NCBI GenBank assembly: GCA_963691705.1
Contig: OY829539.1
Location: 44,897,656 to 44,961,655, forward strand
Source: Viola odorata
Lineage: Eukaryota > Streptophyta > Magnoliopsida > Malpighiales > Violaceae
Direction of reading: 5' to 3'
DNA: 64,000 nucleotides
The notes under the pieces are model-generated. The model searched no databases and was not told the DNA's origin. It saw nothing but the letters and a program-made list of their open reading frames with translations. Below are positions 54,596 through 64,000 of the stretch, one piece after another. The first letter of the stretch is position 1. Every line of letters begins with the position of its first letter. The translations under genes and the position numbers were made by a program.

Positions 54596-56020
54596 GCTAC
54601 GGAGGGTCATAGCACATGCTTCGTGCTTTGGATTTGCCTCTGTTTGCCCAGGAAGTCTACCTCTATTTTTCAATTCCTTCATTTCAGCAGTCATGACATT
54701 CATTTGCTTTTGGAGATTCGAAATAACACTCTTGTAGTTTGCTACCTCATAATCCGGTGGAGGGGCAGAAGTTTGATCCTTGGGAGATTGATACGGGTAT
54801 TGCTGATTGTGGTGGCCTGGAATTCTGCATATTGAAGGGTGGTTGAGATTGATTCCTATATTGATGCTGTTGCTGTAGCTGGCTAGGGCCAGACGATTGG
54901 GGGTTGTGAGACCAACTGAAATTGGGATGCTTCCAGCCCTGGTTGTAGTTCTGGCCGTATGGGACATTGTATCCTCCCACAATATTAACTTGAATTTCTT
55001 CGGGAATATAGGGACAGGCGTTCGTGGGATGATCTACAAAATTACAAATTTAACAGGTCTTGATCTGGACAGGTTTCGCTGAAGCCATATTCTGTAGCAT
55101 GCTCGTGATGGTTGTTAACTGATTTTCCATGGCAGCAATGCGAACATCCTGAGTGTGATTTATCACTTTGTCAGATGCAATAATAGCTTTGGCGGCAGTT
55201 GGGGTACGAGCAGAAAGAGAACCATCAGTTGCGGCATCCAGCAGGGCCTTGTCATTTGGCTTCAATCCCTCAAAAAATATTTAATAAGCGCGTGATCAGT
55301 GAGATTGTGTGAAGGACACAAGGCTTGCATTTTCTTTAAGCGCTCGTGGTACTGTCCTAGACTCTCGTCATCTTTCTAGACAATGGAGACTAGTTGCTTG
55401 CGGGTGACGCTAGCTGTAGACACTGGATAGTACTTATCGGTGAAAGCCTTAGACATCTCAGCCCAGGATGCAATAGATCTAGGAGGGAGGTCATAGAACC
55501 AATCCTTGGCAGTATCTTTCAGAGACCACATAAAGGCTCGCAACTTAGCTTGGTCTATATCGACATTGGTCGACTTTATGGCCTCGCAGACAGAGGGAAG
55601 ATGCTGCAGATGTCGATGAGGGTTCTCTTTAGGTAATCGATGGAAGGAAGAGAGATGATGCATGACAGCGGACTTGAGTGTCCAATCATGCTGAACAACT
55701 GGCCAGATCATGCAACTGCTTGGTGATTTGGGAGCAACATTAAGGTCATCAATGGTCTGGTCATTCGGTGGTGGCGGTGGATCTGCCATATCGGGTATCT
55801 CGGGGTTGACAAACTCAGCGTCGTCGAGGTCTCAATGAAAGAAAGCAAGATCTTTGTGAAAGAGATTGTCGAGATTATCCAGGACGGAGAGATTTCTTTC
55901 GAGAACAGGGGTAAGGATTCTTCTAATATTGATAGATGGTCCTCTAGCCTGTCTACGGAGTCCTCGTCCTAGTGAGCTCGTGATCAAGGGGTACAAATTA
56001 GGTGCAAATCTCCTGGTCAT
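54596..56020 (-). pseudogene. Gag of the Athila element, broken
   Basis: Begins at the ATG at 56020 (MTRRFAPNLYPL); a stop at 55834-55832 is followed in the same frame by MADPPPPPNDQT at 55789. The capsid-like domain has LPKENPHRHLQHL, LRAFMWSLKDTAKDWFYDLP, ASWAEMSKAF and then ESLGQYHERLKKM. A TAG (about 55376), a TGA (about 55270) and a frameshift follow. A zinc knuckle C-X2-C-X4-H-X4-C near 55040 contains a stop. The Gln/Asn/Pro-rich part includes YNQGWKHPNFSW. It is cut at MTLRSG by the chromovirus. The rest of the gene lies in the array units. Confidence 0.88.
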
Positions 56021-56050
56021 ACATTCAAAGGAAAGAAATTAGAACCAAAC

Positions 56051-56070
56051 AATCCCCGACAACGACGCCA
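56051..56070 (-). other. Primer binding site of the Athila element
   Basis: The minus strand reads TGGCGTCGTTGTCGGGGATT. This is close to the tRNA-Asp-complementary TGGCGCCGTTGCCGGGG used by Athila elements. Confidence 0.85.
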
Positions 56071-56075
56071 AAATT

Positions 56076-57649
56076 TGACGAGAGTCGTCAAAATGCGTCA
56101 AATAATAATAAATCCTGAAGCCTAGATGCACAAATTAATTTGCGTAAAGTGGTAATAGGCTCAAACCACAGAGATTGAAGGATGACAACTTGCCCTAGAT
56201 GTATGACAAAGATAAATGCAATCAAATAGTAACACAAGGGGGGGGGGGGGGGGGGGTTAAACTAGTTAACTAGAAGAGATCGAGACCTAGATAGCTAACA
56301 AAGACAGAATTAATAAAGTTGACAAAAGTAACAATCATAAACAAGATAAATAGGAAAGTAAAGGAGATAAAGTCAAATGAGGAGAAATCTTAGCAAGGGA
56401 TTTTTCTTGGGTTGGGTCGAGGCCTAGTTAGTCATCGACGCACAAATATTCTATTCCTATGCCATAAACGTGCTATATGGGCCAGCTACGTTTAGGCCCC
56501 CTACTTTCCTTCGTAAGAGAAGTTACCCCCCATTTTTACATATGAGGTAACCTTAACACTTCACCGTCCCCCCAGATACGAGACGGGGAGGCAATACTTA
56601 AAGGCCCATTAAGAAGAGGAAAGACACGTCTAAGGCAAGATGTTGACAGATCTATCCTAATTGACCACTTGCCCTAGTTAGAACGGACCAAGCTAATGAC
56701 AATTCGACTAGTTGTCTGCTTGTATTCTAAGGCCTCACGTTAGTTATTACCAAAGAAATGACAGTAATCTAAGAAGGTAAATTAGTAGGTGATCAAGCTT
56801 CCAATAAACCTAAATAGAATTAACAATGAAACGACAAGCAATCAAATATAGCAATAATAATATATGAAGAACAATTTGGCTTCGTGACTACCCCTTATGC
56901 AACCCTCAAAATACCCTTGCTAAGCAGATGAGCTTAGCCGCTCATGCTAATAAATAAATAAATAACAGATCTACTATATAGCATAAAAGATAAAGATGCA
57001 ATAAAGGAAAATAAAAGCTTAATAAATACCGACCGAAGCTAAAAGCTCCGGTTTGAAGAAGAGTTGGTAGCTGGCGGCGGCTACAGCAAAAGGGAGGAAC
57101 AAATCCCAAAGAAAGACTAAAAAGGAATGTAAGAGCGGTTGCCCCAAAAAAGGATGATATGATATATGATATCCCCAAAACCCTAAAAACTAAGGTTTAA
57201 ATACCCTCTTAGCTCACATAAGGACAAAATACAGCTAAGAGGGAGGTACAGGGGGAGCGTGTCCTAGAGGGAATATTCCCTAAATGGCCAAAAGGGAATC
57301 TGGAAGGAATCCCGCGTGGATCTTTCTTCGCGTGTCCTTGGGAAAATGTTTGCACGTGGGACAGAGAGTCCTAGGCAAAATGCGGCTCCAGATGGCTCTA
57401 GTGCAAGTCCAAGGCTAGACGGCATGGCTCGCATCCAGGGTTCGACGATAGATAAACAACTAGGCCTCGACGCTGGTCTTGACGCTTTAAGTTCCATAGA
57501 ATTCTATCCAATTTAGCGCGTGTTTTTGTATCTTTCTCTCTTTTAGCCCAAAACTGCAAAAATGATGGAAACCAGGGAAAATTAGCAGTATCATGCTAGA
57601 AATATGGGAAAGAATTGAGAGAAAAACATGCATAAAATACACACTAACA
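56076..57649 (-). repeat. 5' LTR of the Athila element (LTR-A)
   Basis: About 1574 bp from TGACGAGAGTC to ACACTAACA on the plus strand, adjoining the primer site. Related by eye to LTR-B and LTR-C further right (shared CTCCGGTTT and TCCATC-TTTGCAG blocks on the matching strand). It includes a run of 19 G at 56238-56256. Confidence 0.75.
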
Positions 57650-58190
57650 ACCACGTTCATGTTGTTGAGATTATTTTGGCTCCTCGTGCTTATGACATCA
57701 TGAGTTAACTCGCCCTCAGCTACACGGTGAGACCAAATGTTAAGCAAATATATGGGGACGACAAGTACCTCCTAAATGGTTTTGTAGAGAGCTGAGTATG
57801 TCCGTCAGACTTGGGAGTCAATCCTGATCGGAGTGCCTCACCGACGAACACCTTTACACAAGAATAGGAACACCATTAATGGGCTCAGAGTTGTCTTCGG
57901 GGTTTCACTCTGATGCTAAAATCAGGTTTTTTAGTGATGGGTGAGGATAAAATTTGTATAGTGTGGGTAGAGAATGATCTGACTTTGTAAGTGGGAGTGG
58001 ATTCCCTTTATATACACGTAGTCTATTTAGGGATGGATCAAGGAGTAATGACCATATCCTTGCAATCAGCTTAATTGAATATAATTTGAATTATGTTAAT
58101 CCTCTTGATAGGGTTGACTTGTTTAATCCCGTGATGCTAATTTAGTCTTATTACTTTTTATTATTTTTAAATTAACCTTTTTACTATTAG
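57650..58190 (+). repeat. Possible unclassified LTR fragment
   Basis: Non-coding. A TATA-like CCTTTATATACACG lies at 58008-58021, and there are stretches (TTTCACTCTGATGCTAAAATC) reminiscent of Tat-type LTRs. I cannot fix the ends and no TSD is visible. Confidence 0.3.
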
Positions 58191-58194
58191 GAAT

Positions 58195-58570
58195 TGATAA
58201 AACAATCGAGTTCCACTAGGTACAATCCGTCCCAATATTCAGACTGTCCTAACATAAAAACTCTTCTTGCTAGAGCATGAGCGACTAAATTAACAGTCCT
58301 CCTGACATGAACGAATTCCTAGGAACCAAAACAAAGTGCTAGCCGATTAATGTCAGATACAATCACTTCCAAACTTGAGAAGGTATGGGATCTGGCGAAT
58401 CACTTCCAAATTTGAGAAGGTATGAGATTTGGCGAGGATAGCTTGAATCAATTCAAGGAAATCTGACTGAACCTGGATCTGAGCAAAACCACGTTCATTA
58501 GCCATTTGTAACGCTCTTCTTATAAATAGTCCTTCCGCCACTGCCACCTCCATCCGAAATTAAGCACAGT
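58195..58570 (-). pseudogene. LINE-type RNase H-like fragment
   Basis: The minus strand encodes VAVAEGLFIRRALQMANERG, then QVQSDFLELIQAI, and after a frameshift HVRRTVNLVAHALAR. This is the order expected of the RNase H-like domain (RVT_3 type) found at the C-terminus of plant LINEs. A duplication of about 45 bp (58362-58450, GAATCACTTCCAAATTTGAG) breaks it. An A/T-rich tail with TAATAAAAAGTAATAAG follows on the minus strand, as expected for a LINE 3' end. Confidence 0.6.
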
Positions 58571-60937
58571 CACATGTCGAAAAAATACATCCGCCATTGT
58601 GTCCCTTGTGTCCAATAAACTAGGCCGCCAGGTCTGTTAACTCTAGCCTTGCCTCCACTTGGGCTTTTCTCCTGTCGGCCCATACTATAGCGTAGGGCCT
58701 ACTTCTACGGGCTAAGACTTGGCCCAGACAGAAATATTCCTTAACATAACATAAATAATCTATTACACCATATAACTAAGAGATCGAACAACGCAAAATT
58801 GTGATTGATCGAGCTCTCGAGAAGATCTTTGGACGTGTAGGATGGGAGCGCGGTTTCCCTAATGACAGTGCTAAGTTGTTGCGGTCCTGTGAGGGAATTA
58901 ATTAAGTCTTGTTCTAATTAATTGCTGTGTTATGCGTTAGAGTTGTTGTAAGGATTTTTACTAGGTCATTTCTTTTGCCCCGTATCTTGATTTCTTATTA
59001 ATAAAATCATCCTAAACTTAGTAAAACAAAGAAAGTAATAAATCTAATTAATAGAAAAAATATTTCTTTACCTAATTGACATGACTAAAAAAACCCTTAA
59101 AAATGTAATGCTAAATTAAAAGAAAAAAGAAGGTAAAATTCGCTCCAACATTTGTAATACAAGTCAAGATAAATTATTATATTTCTAATTAAGTCAAATA
59201 AGTCAATGTATTTATTCACTCGGTAAACAATGATCACTATTACCTAAAAATAGTAATACTTTGTAAAAAGAAGGAAGTTTATTTATTCCAGCTCAATTTT
59301 TTTACGGGGAAGAAATAGTCACGGTAGTTTTTATTTTTGAAGATATACTTTCATAAATTAATAAAATGTCAAACAAAATATTAACATTTTTAAATAATAT
59401 TGGTCAGTCTTAATCGAGTGGATAAACGCAGTGACTTCTTTGACTCAATTATAAATATAGTGATTTATCCTGACTTACGGTACAAATGTAGAGTGTATGT
59501 TACCTTTTTCTTAAATTAACTATACTCTAACTATACCTAACTAATCAATTGAATTAATTATAAATTAATAATAAAATCCAATTAACTTGTTACTTGCAAT
59601 TCGTTAGCATTTTTACTTTAGATTTTGAAACTAATTAACCTAATATTAATAATTATTCACTATTAATTAACATTAAAATCCAATTATTTTTTGTGTGATA
59701 TTTTGGGAAAGAGGTGAATAAATGGTGGTTCCTATCTCAATTCGTTAAGCTTACAGGTTAGCATCGGGCGATGGTTGGGAGAATTACTGTGCGTATTATT
59801 CTTGCACAAGGGTTACATACTAATCTTCTCTGTATCGTTCCAGTTTTATTGGATAGCAACCGATCCAAAACTTCTTAATTCTTCTGTTCTTTTAGCGTGG
59901 AATAATCCCAGGGACAGCTAGCTAGCAGAGAGTTGTGCTAGTTGTGGCGGCGTTTCCGCTAAATCCGCAAATTAAGCATCTCACTGTCTAATATCCGCAT
60001 CTCTTTTTTCTAATATCAGGTCGCATAGTGATGCAGACATGATTCCTGATGTAGACATGATTACAAGGAGTAGTTTAAATTGGGTTCGGTGAAAAATGAA
60101 ACTAATTTCATCATTAGTAACCAATCACAGAATAATTAATAACTAATTTAATTATACCCATATTTATTTATAAACCAGAATATAGTTGATGGTTTTGAAT
60201 CTTCGTAGATTTATAAGCAACTAAATGAGAAAAATATATTATTCCCAAAAAAAAAAATTCCTATGTCCTGCAATTAATTTAGAATTTGATAAATTAGTAA
60301 TAAAATACAATTTTAAACTTATTAAATAATAAGTAAACATGTAAGTTTGAGTTGACTAATATATTAATTATAGGTAAAAAATTATTAATGTAATAAATAT
60401 AATTTAAAAAAAAAAAATAGAGGTTTGTAATTAATAAATTATTTTTTAAGTTAATACAAATTATAAAGATAGCAAAAAGAAAAGTATACAACAGAATCCC
60501 GTCGAAAACCTAAACCGAAAAATAGTTCGATGAGAATGCATAGTTGAAACTTTGCCGAAATACCACATCTTCAACTTTTTAATGGCATCCCTGTCGGAAG
60601 TTATTCGAGCCAAGTTTAGCGCGGGAAGCAAAGTGGCTTGGATAGAACAAAGATAATTCTTACGGGCTTTCCAGTCAAAAAGTCACATTTGTCCATCGAA
60701 AGTACTGTTCTCCTGTGAGAAAAAGAAAATAAATTTTAACTAAGTGCATATTCTGCTATTATTTTTTGCCAAATTGCCCTTAATTGCTTTTAATCATGAT
60801 GTTGCGGAAAAGTATCCATTTTTCTCCTTTTTTTTGTAGAAAAGGATAGTAAATGAGAAATTTGGAGGAAAGGGGCAAAAGAAGCTGAGTTTGAGCATGA
60901 TTCTAGTTCTCACTCAAATGCTAATCTAATAGTAGAG
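58571..60937. other. AT-rich intergenic sequence, no gene found
   Basis: About 2.4 kb, very rich in A and T, with poly-A and TAATTAA runs and no conserved frame. I see no RNA gene and no clear transposon ends. Confidence 0.5.
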
Positions 60938-61542
60938 TGTCAAGGGATGAGTATTTTGGACAACGATTAACCTGTGCAGTACCTAGCTACCTCGCCCTTT
61001 AGTTTGCTAAGTCAGACTAACCACTAAAGCCACAAGGCTTAAAACAATATTAGCACAAGGAGAACTACGAAAGGAAAGCACACGAGATGGCTTAGAAAAG
61101 AATGCTTATATTCACAATTGCACACAAGGCTTGACCTATATAAGTACTTAGCTATTAAACTCTTGTCTGAATGTACAAATAAATGCCTACTCCTATATAT
61201 ACATGTCCACCTCCTCAATGGACGCCTAGGATCTATTTGATCCAACGATTCTCCTTAAGTGTTCTAAAACCCTTTTAGAACTTTTCCCTTCTAGAACCTT
61301 TCTAGAATCTTCCTGGAAGGCTCCACACACATCTCCACAATGTGCTAGACTCCTCATAATACTTCCGAATCCTTCAAGTCCCTTCAAGCTCGCTCGCTCA
61401 TGACTTGGCTGCCGAGACCATGAGTCCGCCCATGAGTTTGCTTGATAAACCTCTCTTGGCGTCCACGTCTTACGCCTTGTTCCTTTCGCAAGTCCTTTGG
61501 CCTATTTCACCGTGCCACATGCGTGCGCCCTCGACACACTAA
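60938..61542 (-). repeat. Probable chromovirus-type LTR, minus strand
   Basis: On the minus strand TGTTAGTGTGTCGAGGG follows a polypurine stretch (GGTGGGGGAGGATGTCACGCC, 61559-61579) commonly seen just upstream of chromovirus 3' LTRs. GTATATATAGGAG near 61195 on the minus strand is a good TATA box. The far end (TGTCAAGGG at 60938) is tentative. The element body to the right is lost or replaced by LTR-B. Confidence 0.5.
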
Positions 61543-61648
61543 CATGCCCCTCTTGTAAGGGGCGTGACATCCTCCCCCACCTATTTCGGCGACATCCTCG
61601 TCATCGTGGCGCACTCTCAATGTCCCTCGGTAAGCACTCCCTGATGAA

Positions 61649-63031
61649 TGCTTGTCGAGGGCACGATCAAATATAATAATAGAGACCTGCTATCAAGTGC
61701 ATAATAAATTATGCATAGTAGTAAGAGGGTCGATCCACGGAGACTAGGGCAAGACGCTAACTTTCATGCATGACGAAGACAAACAGATCAAAAACAGTAA
61801 CACAAGGAGGGTTGAAGAGGATGATGATAAAACTAATATTAAACTAAACAAAGCAAGTAAATAAAGACATGAAAGCAGATGAGAAAGATTCCTCGTAAAG
61901 GTTTTTCTCGGGTTGCGTCGAGGGCATGATAATCATTGGTGCATAAATATTCTACTCTAGTTCGTAGACGTGCTATAAGGGTCTAATCACCTCCCCACAC
62001 TCTCACTGCTAAAGAGATGACCTAGACACTTTGTCATCCTCCCAAGCACCTCCCCACACTATCACTGCTAAAGAGATGACCTAGACACTTCGCCATCCCC
62101 CCAGGCACCTCCCCACACTGTCACTGCTAAAGAGGTAATCTAGGGCAAGAAAATGACAGACAAGCAAATACAAACATAGAGTTTATGAAGAACGATTTGG
62201 CCTCTTACTAACCTATGCAACCATCAAAATACCTTTGCTAAGAACAAGAGAAATCAACTACTCATGCCATAAAATAAATAAACAAAATAATAAAAGAAAG
62301 ATTGTATAAAGAAAGAGATGAAGAAAACTAGTAAATATTACCGGTCGTAGCAAAGCTCCGGTTTATGTACATGGCTGCTAGAAATGGTCTGATCCGCCTC
62401 CTCTAAAAAGAGAAGGGGAGAAAACTAAAGAGAAGCACACAAAAATATCTACAATGAATGGTTGCTAGGTGGTGTCTCAACCTTAAAAACTAAAGTTTTA
62501 AATAGCCCACTAGCCCACAAGAAGACAAAAGCCAGCTAAGGGATTACAAAAAGACAAAATCCAGCTAAGGAGTTCAAAAACACGGAATAAATCTCTTTGG
62601 CCCGAAAAGGAAATATTATAGAAATATTCTAGAGGCGCTCGACGTCGAGGGCAAGACGATATCTCTGGCCTCGAGGGTAAGAAGACTAAAGAGAATATTC
62701 TTGGGGATCTGCGCGGAACTTTCTAGAAGACATCAGAGGGAACATGTGGGAGCCTGCCAGCAAGGATACGTGGAAATAACACTTTTGGCGCATCCAGGGC
62801 ACGATGATGGAAACCACGGCAAGGCCTCGATGGAAAAATTGGTGTCTTGGCCTTGATGCAAGTCTTGAAGCTTGAGATCCGCATAAATCACCCAGAAAGC
62901 ACGTGTTTTTGAAAATTTCTCCTTTTTGACCTAGATCTACAATAAGATGGAAATGAAGGCAAATTAGAAGTATCATGCCATAAATCAAGGTGATAATGAA
63001 GGGGAAAATATGCTCAAAACACACGCTATCA
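61649..63031 (-). repeat. Athila-like LTR-B, minus orientation
   Basis: Ends ACACGCTATCA at 63031, that is, starts TGATAGCGTGTGTTTTGAGC on the minus strand, closely similar to the start of LTR-C. It contains three tandem 58-59 bp repeats (61989-62145, core CACCTCCCCACACT). No tRNA-Asp primer site is visible at its other end, so it may be a solo LTR; that end is approximate. Confidence 0.6.
61989..62145. repeat. 58-59 bp tandem triplication in LTR-B
   Basis: Units start at 61989, 62047 and 62106, each with CACCTCCCCACACT, TCACTGCTAAAGAG and a CCATCC-type end; the last is shorter and diverged. Confidence 0.93.
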
Positions 63032-63310
63032 CTCCCCTTGTGGTCCCTCGCGGGTGAAGTTAAGGACTAGTTCTACGATCTTCCTCCCATATCCAAATTC
63101 TAGTTCTCGACTAAGAACCATTCTGTTAGCAACAGGCTCTGACAACAATGAACCCGATAATTTAAGCCCATTATGGAAGGGTAAGCTGGACGTTAAGTGA
63201 TAGATCAACTGAGATTCTAACAAAGAGGAGGGATTCTAGGATGTGATTGAGGAGGAATCTACTAATAAGGATTACTCATTTCTTTTCCTATAATCCAAAT
63301 CTAATGAGAT
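63032..63310. other. Spacer between two divergent Athila-like LTRs
   Basis: 280 bp with no gene or repeat I recognise. It separates the 5' starts of LTR-B (leftward) and LTR-C (rightward). Confidence 0.45.
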
Positions 63311-64000
63311 TGATAGCATGTTTCTTGGGCGTGATTTTATGCTCTTTTCTAGCCTTTTCGGGGGCATGATCCTGCTAATTGACCTTTATTTCCATCTTTA
63401 TTGCAGATCAACTCCAAAAGGAGAAAAAGAGTGAAAAGATGCATTTTTGGAAGAATTCTTGGGATTTCAAGCTTCAAGGCCTAGAAGATCAGAATATCGT
63501 CGAGCCCTCGACGCTAACCAGACCAGTGAGCAGTCTCTCGCCCGCGATATCTCTGCAAAGCCAAAGAGACGAATCTCCAAAGATCCTCACGAGATTACAT
63601 GCGCATCTAGAAGATTCCAGAATATTCCAACACGCTCCATGTGCTGTCACTCTCCCCCCTTTGCTGGAATTTGTCTTTTTGTAATCCCTTAGATGGAATT
63701 TGTCTTCTTGTGGGTTGGACATTATATAAGCCTCTAGTTTTAGGGTTTGAAGACATCTTGTAAATATTTTTCCACTTTCTTCTTTTGGGAGCCGCCTCCT
63801 TTTCTCTCCTCTCTCTTTTGGGTGGTGGCTGAGGCATCCATTTCTAGCAGCCATTGAACTTAATCGGAGCTTTGCTCCGGCCGGTAACATTTTAATAGTT
63901 TTATTCTTCTTGTTCTTCTTTTATGCAATCTTTGTTTTCCTATTTTGTTTATTTGTTTTGTGATATGAGTAGCTAGATTCTCCCTTCTTAGTAGAGGTAT
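63311..64000 (+). repeat. Athila-like LTR-C, plus orientation, cut by window end
   Basis: Starts TGATAGCATGTTTCTTGGGC and parallels LTR-B read on its minus strand (the TTCCATCTTTATTGCAGATC block and following A-rich stretch). A strong TATA box ATTATATAAG is at 63721-63730, followed by a leader containing CGGAGCTTTGCTCCGG, a small hairpin also present in LTR-A and LTR-B in diverged form. Confidence 0.65.

Noticed and set aside
57264..57516. Short frames on both strands in LTR-A
   Set aside because: They overlap each other within the LTR and match nothing recognisable.
63379..63890. Frames in LTR-C on both strands
   Set aside because: They fall within LTR and leader sequence around a TATA box; not conserved in LTR-A or LTR-B.

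Overview
The window is repeat-filled plant nuclear DNA, most likely from an angiosperm with a large genome and probably a eudicot. I find no convincing single-copy host gene. Almost everything is LTR retrotransposon, nested to three or four levels. Target-site duplications (TSDs) and reading frames let the insertion order be read directly.

The oldest layer is a minus-strand Athila-type Ty3/gypsy element. Its 5' LTR is at 56076-57649, its tRNA-Asp-like primer site at 56051-56070 and its gag at 54591-56020. A CRM-like chromovirus (6969-54590, plus strand, LTRs of about 0.97 kb, about 7.6 kb without its guests) inserted into that gag with TSD AGACC. The left junction (about 0.53 kb of Athila, the whole 5' LTR and about 0.67 kb of leader) was then amplified head to tail as units of 2177 bp. 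Four units are visible at 1-8616 and the array runs off the left edge.

Two large Tat-lineage elements later inserted, both in minus orientation, into the chromovirus integrase only about 300 bp apart. The first is a 15.5 kb element (12768-28282, LTRs of 573 bp about 2% diverged, TSD TAGTG). Besides gag-pol it carries a block of four genes on the opposite strand (13536-20408), each with its own TATA box or start context. Two of these are long, intron-containing paralogues. The second is a 23.2 kb Ogre-type element (28588-51810, LTRs 3.8-3.9 kb, TSD GCATG). It has an extra ORF1, gag, a clear 147-bp intron before RT, and a 4.5 kb 3' region full of minisatellites. Ogre gag/protease is itself interrupted at about 41.0-43.6 kb by two LTR remnants joined tail to tail.

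The chromovirus 3' LTR (52366-54590) was later hit by a 1255-bp non-autonomous hAT transposon with an 8-bp TSD. To the right (57.6-64 kb) lie an AT-rich stretch, a fragment of RNase H-like LINE sequence, a probable chromovirus LTR and two further Athila-like LTRs facing away from each other.

Nearly all the pol genes are damaged, mostly by in-frame stops of the kind expected from cytosine deamination. The most unusual material is the antisense gene block, together with a hexamer (CTAACG/CGTTAG) strongly over-represented across the same element, and the amplified transposon/target junction array.
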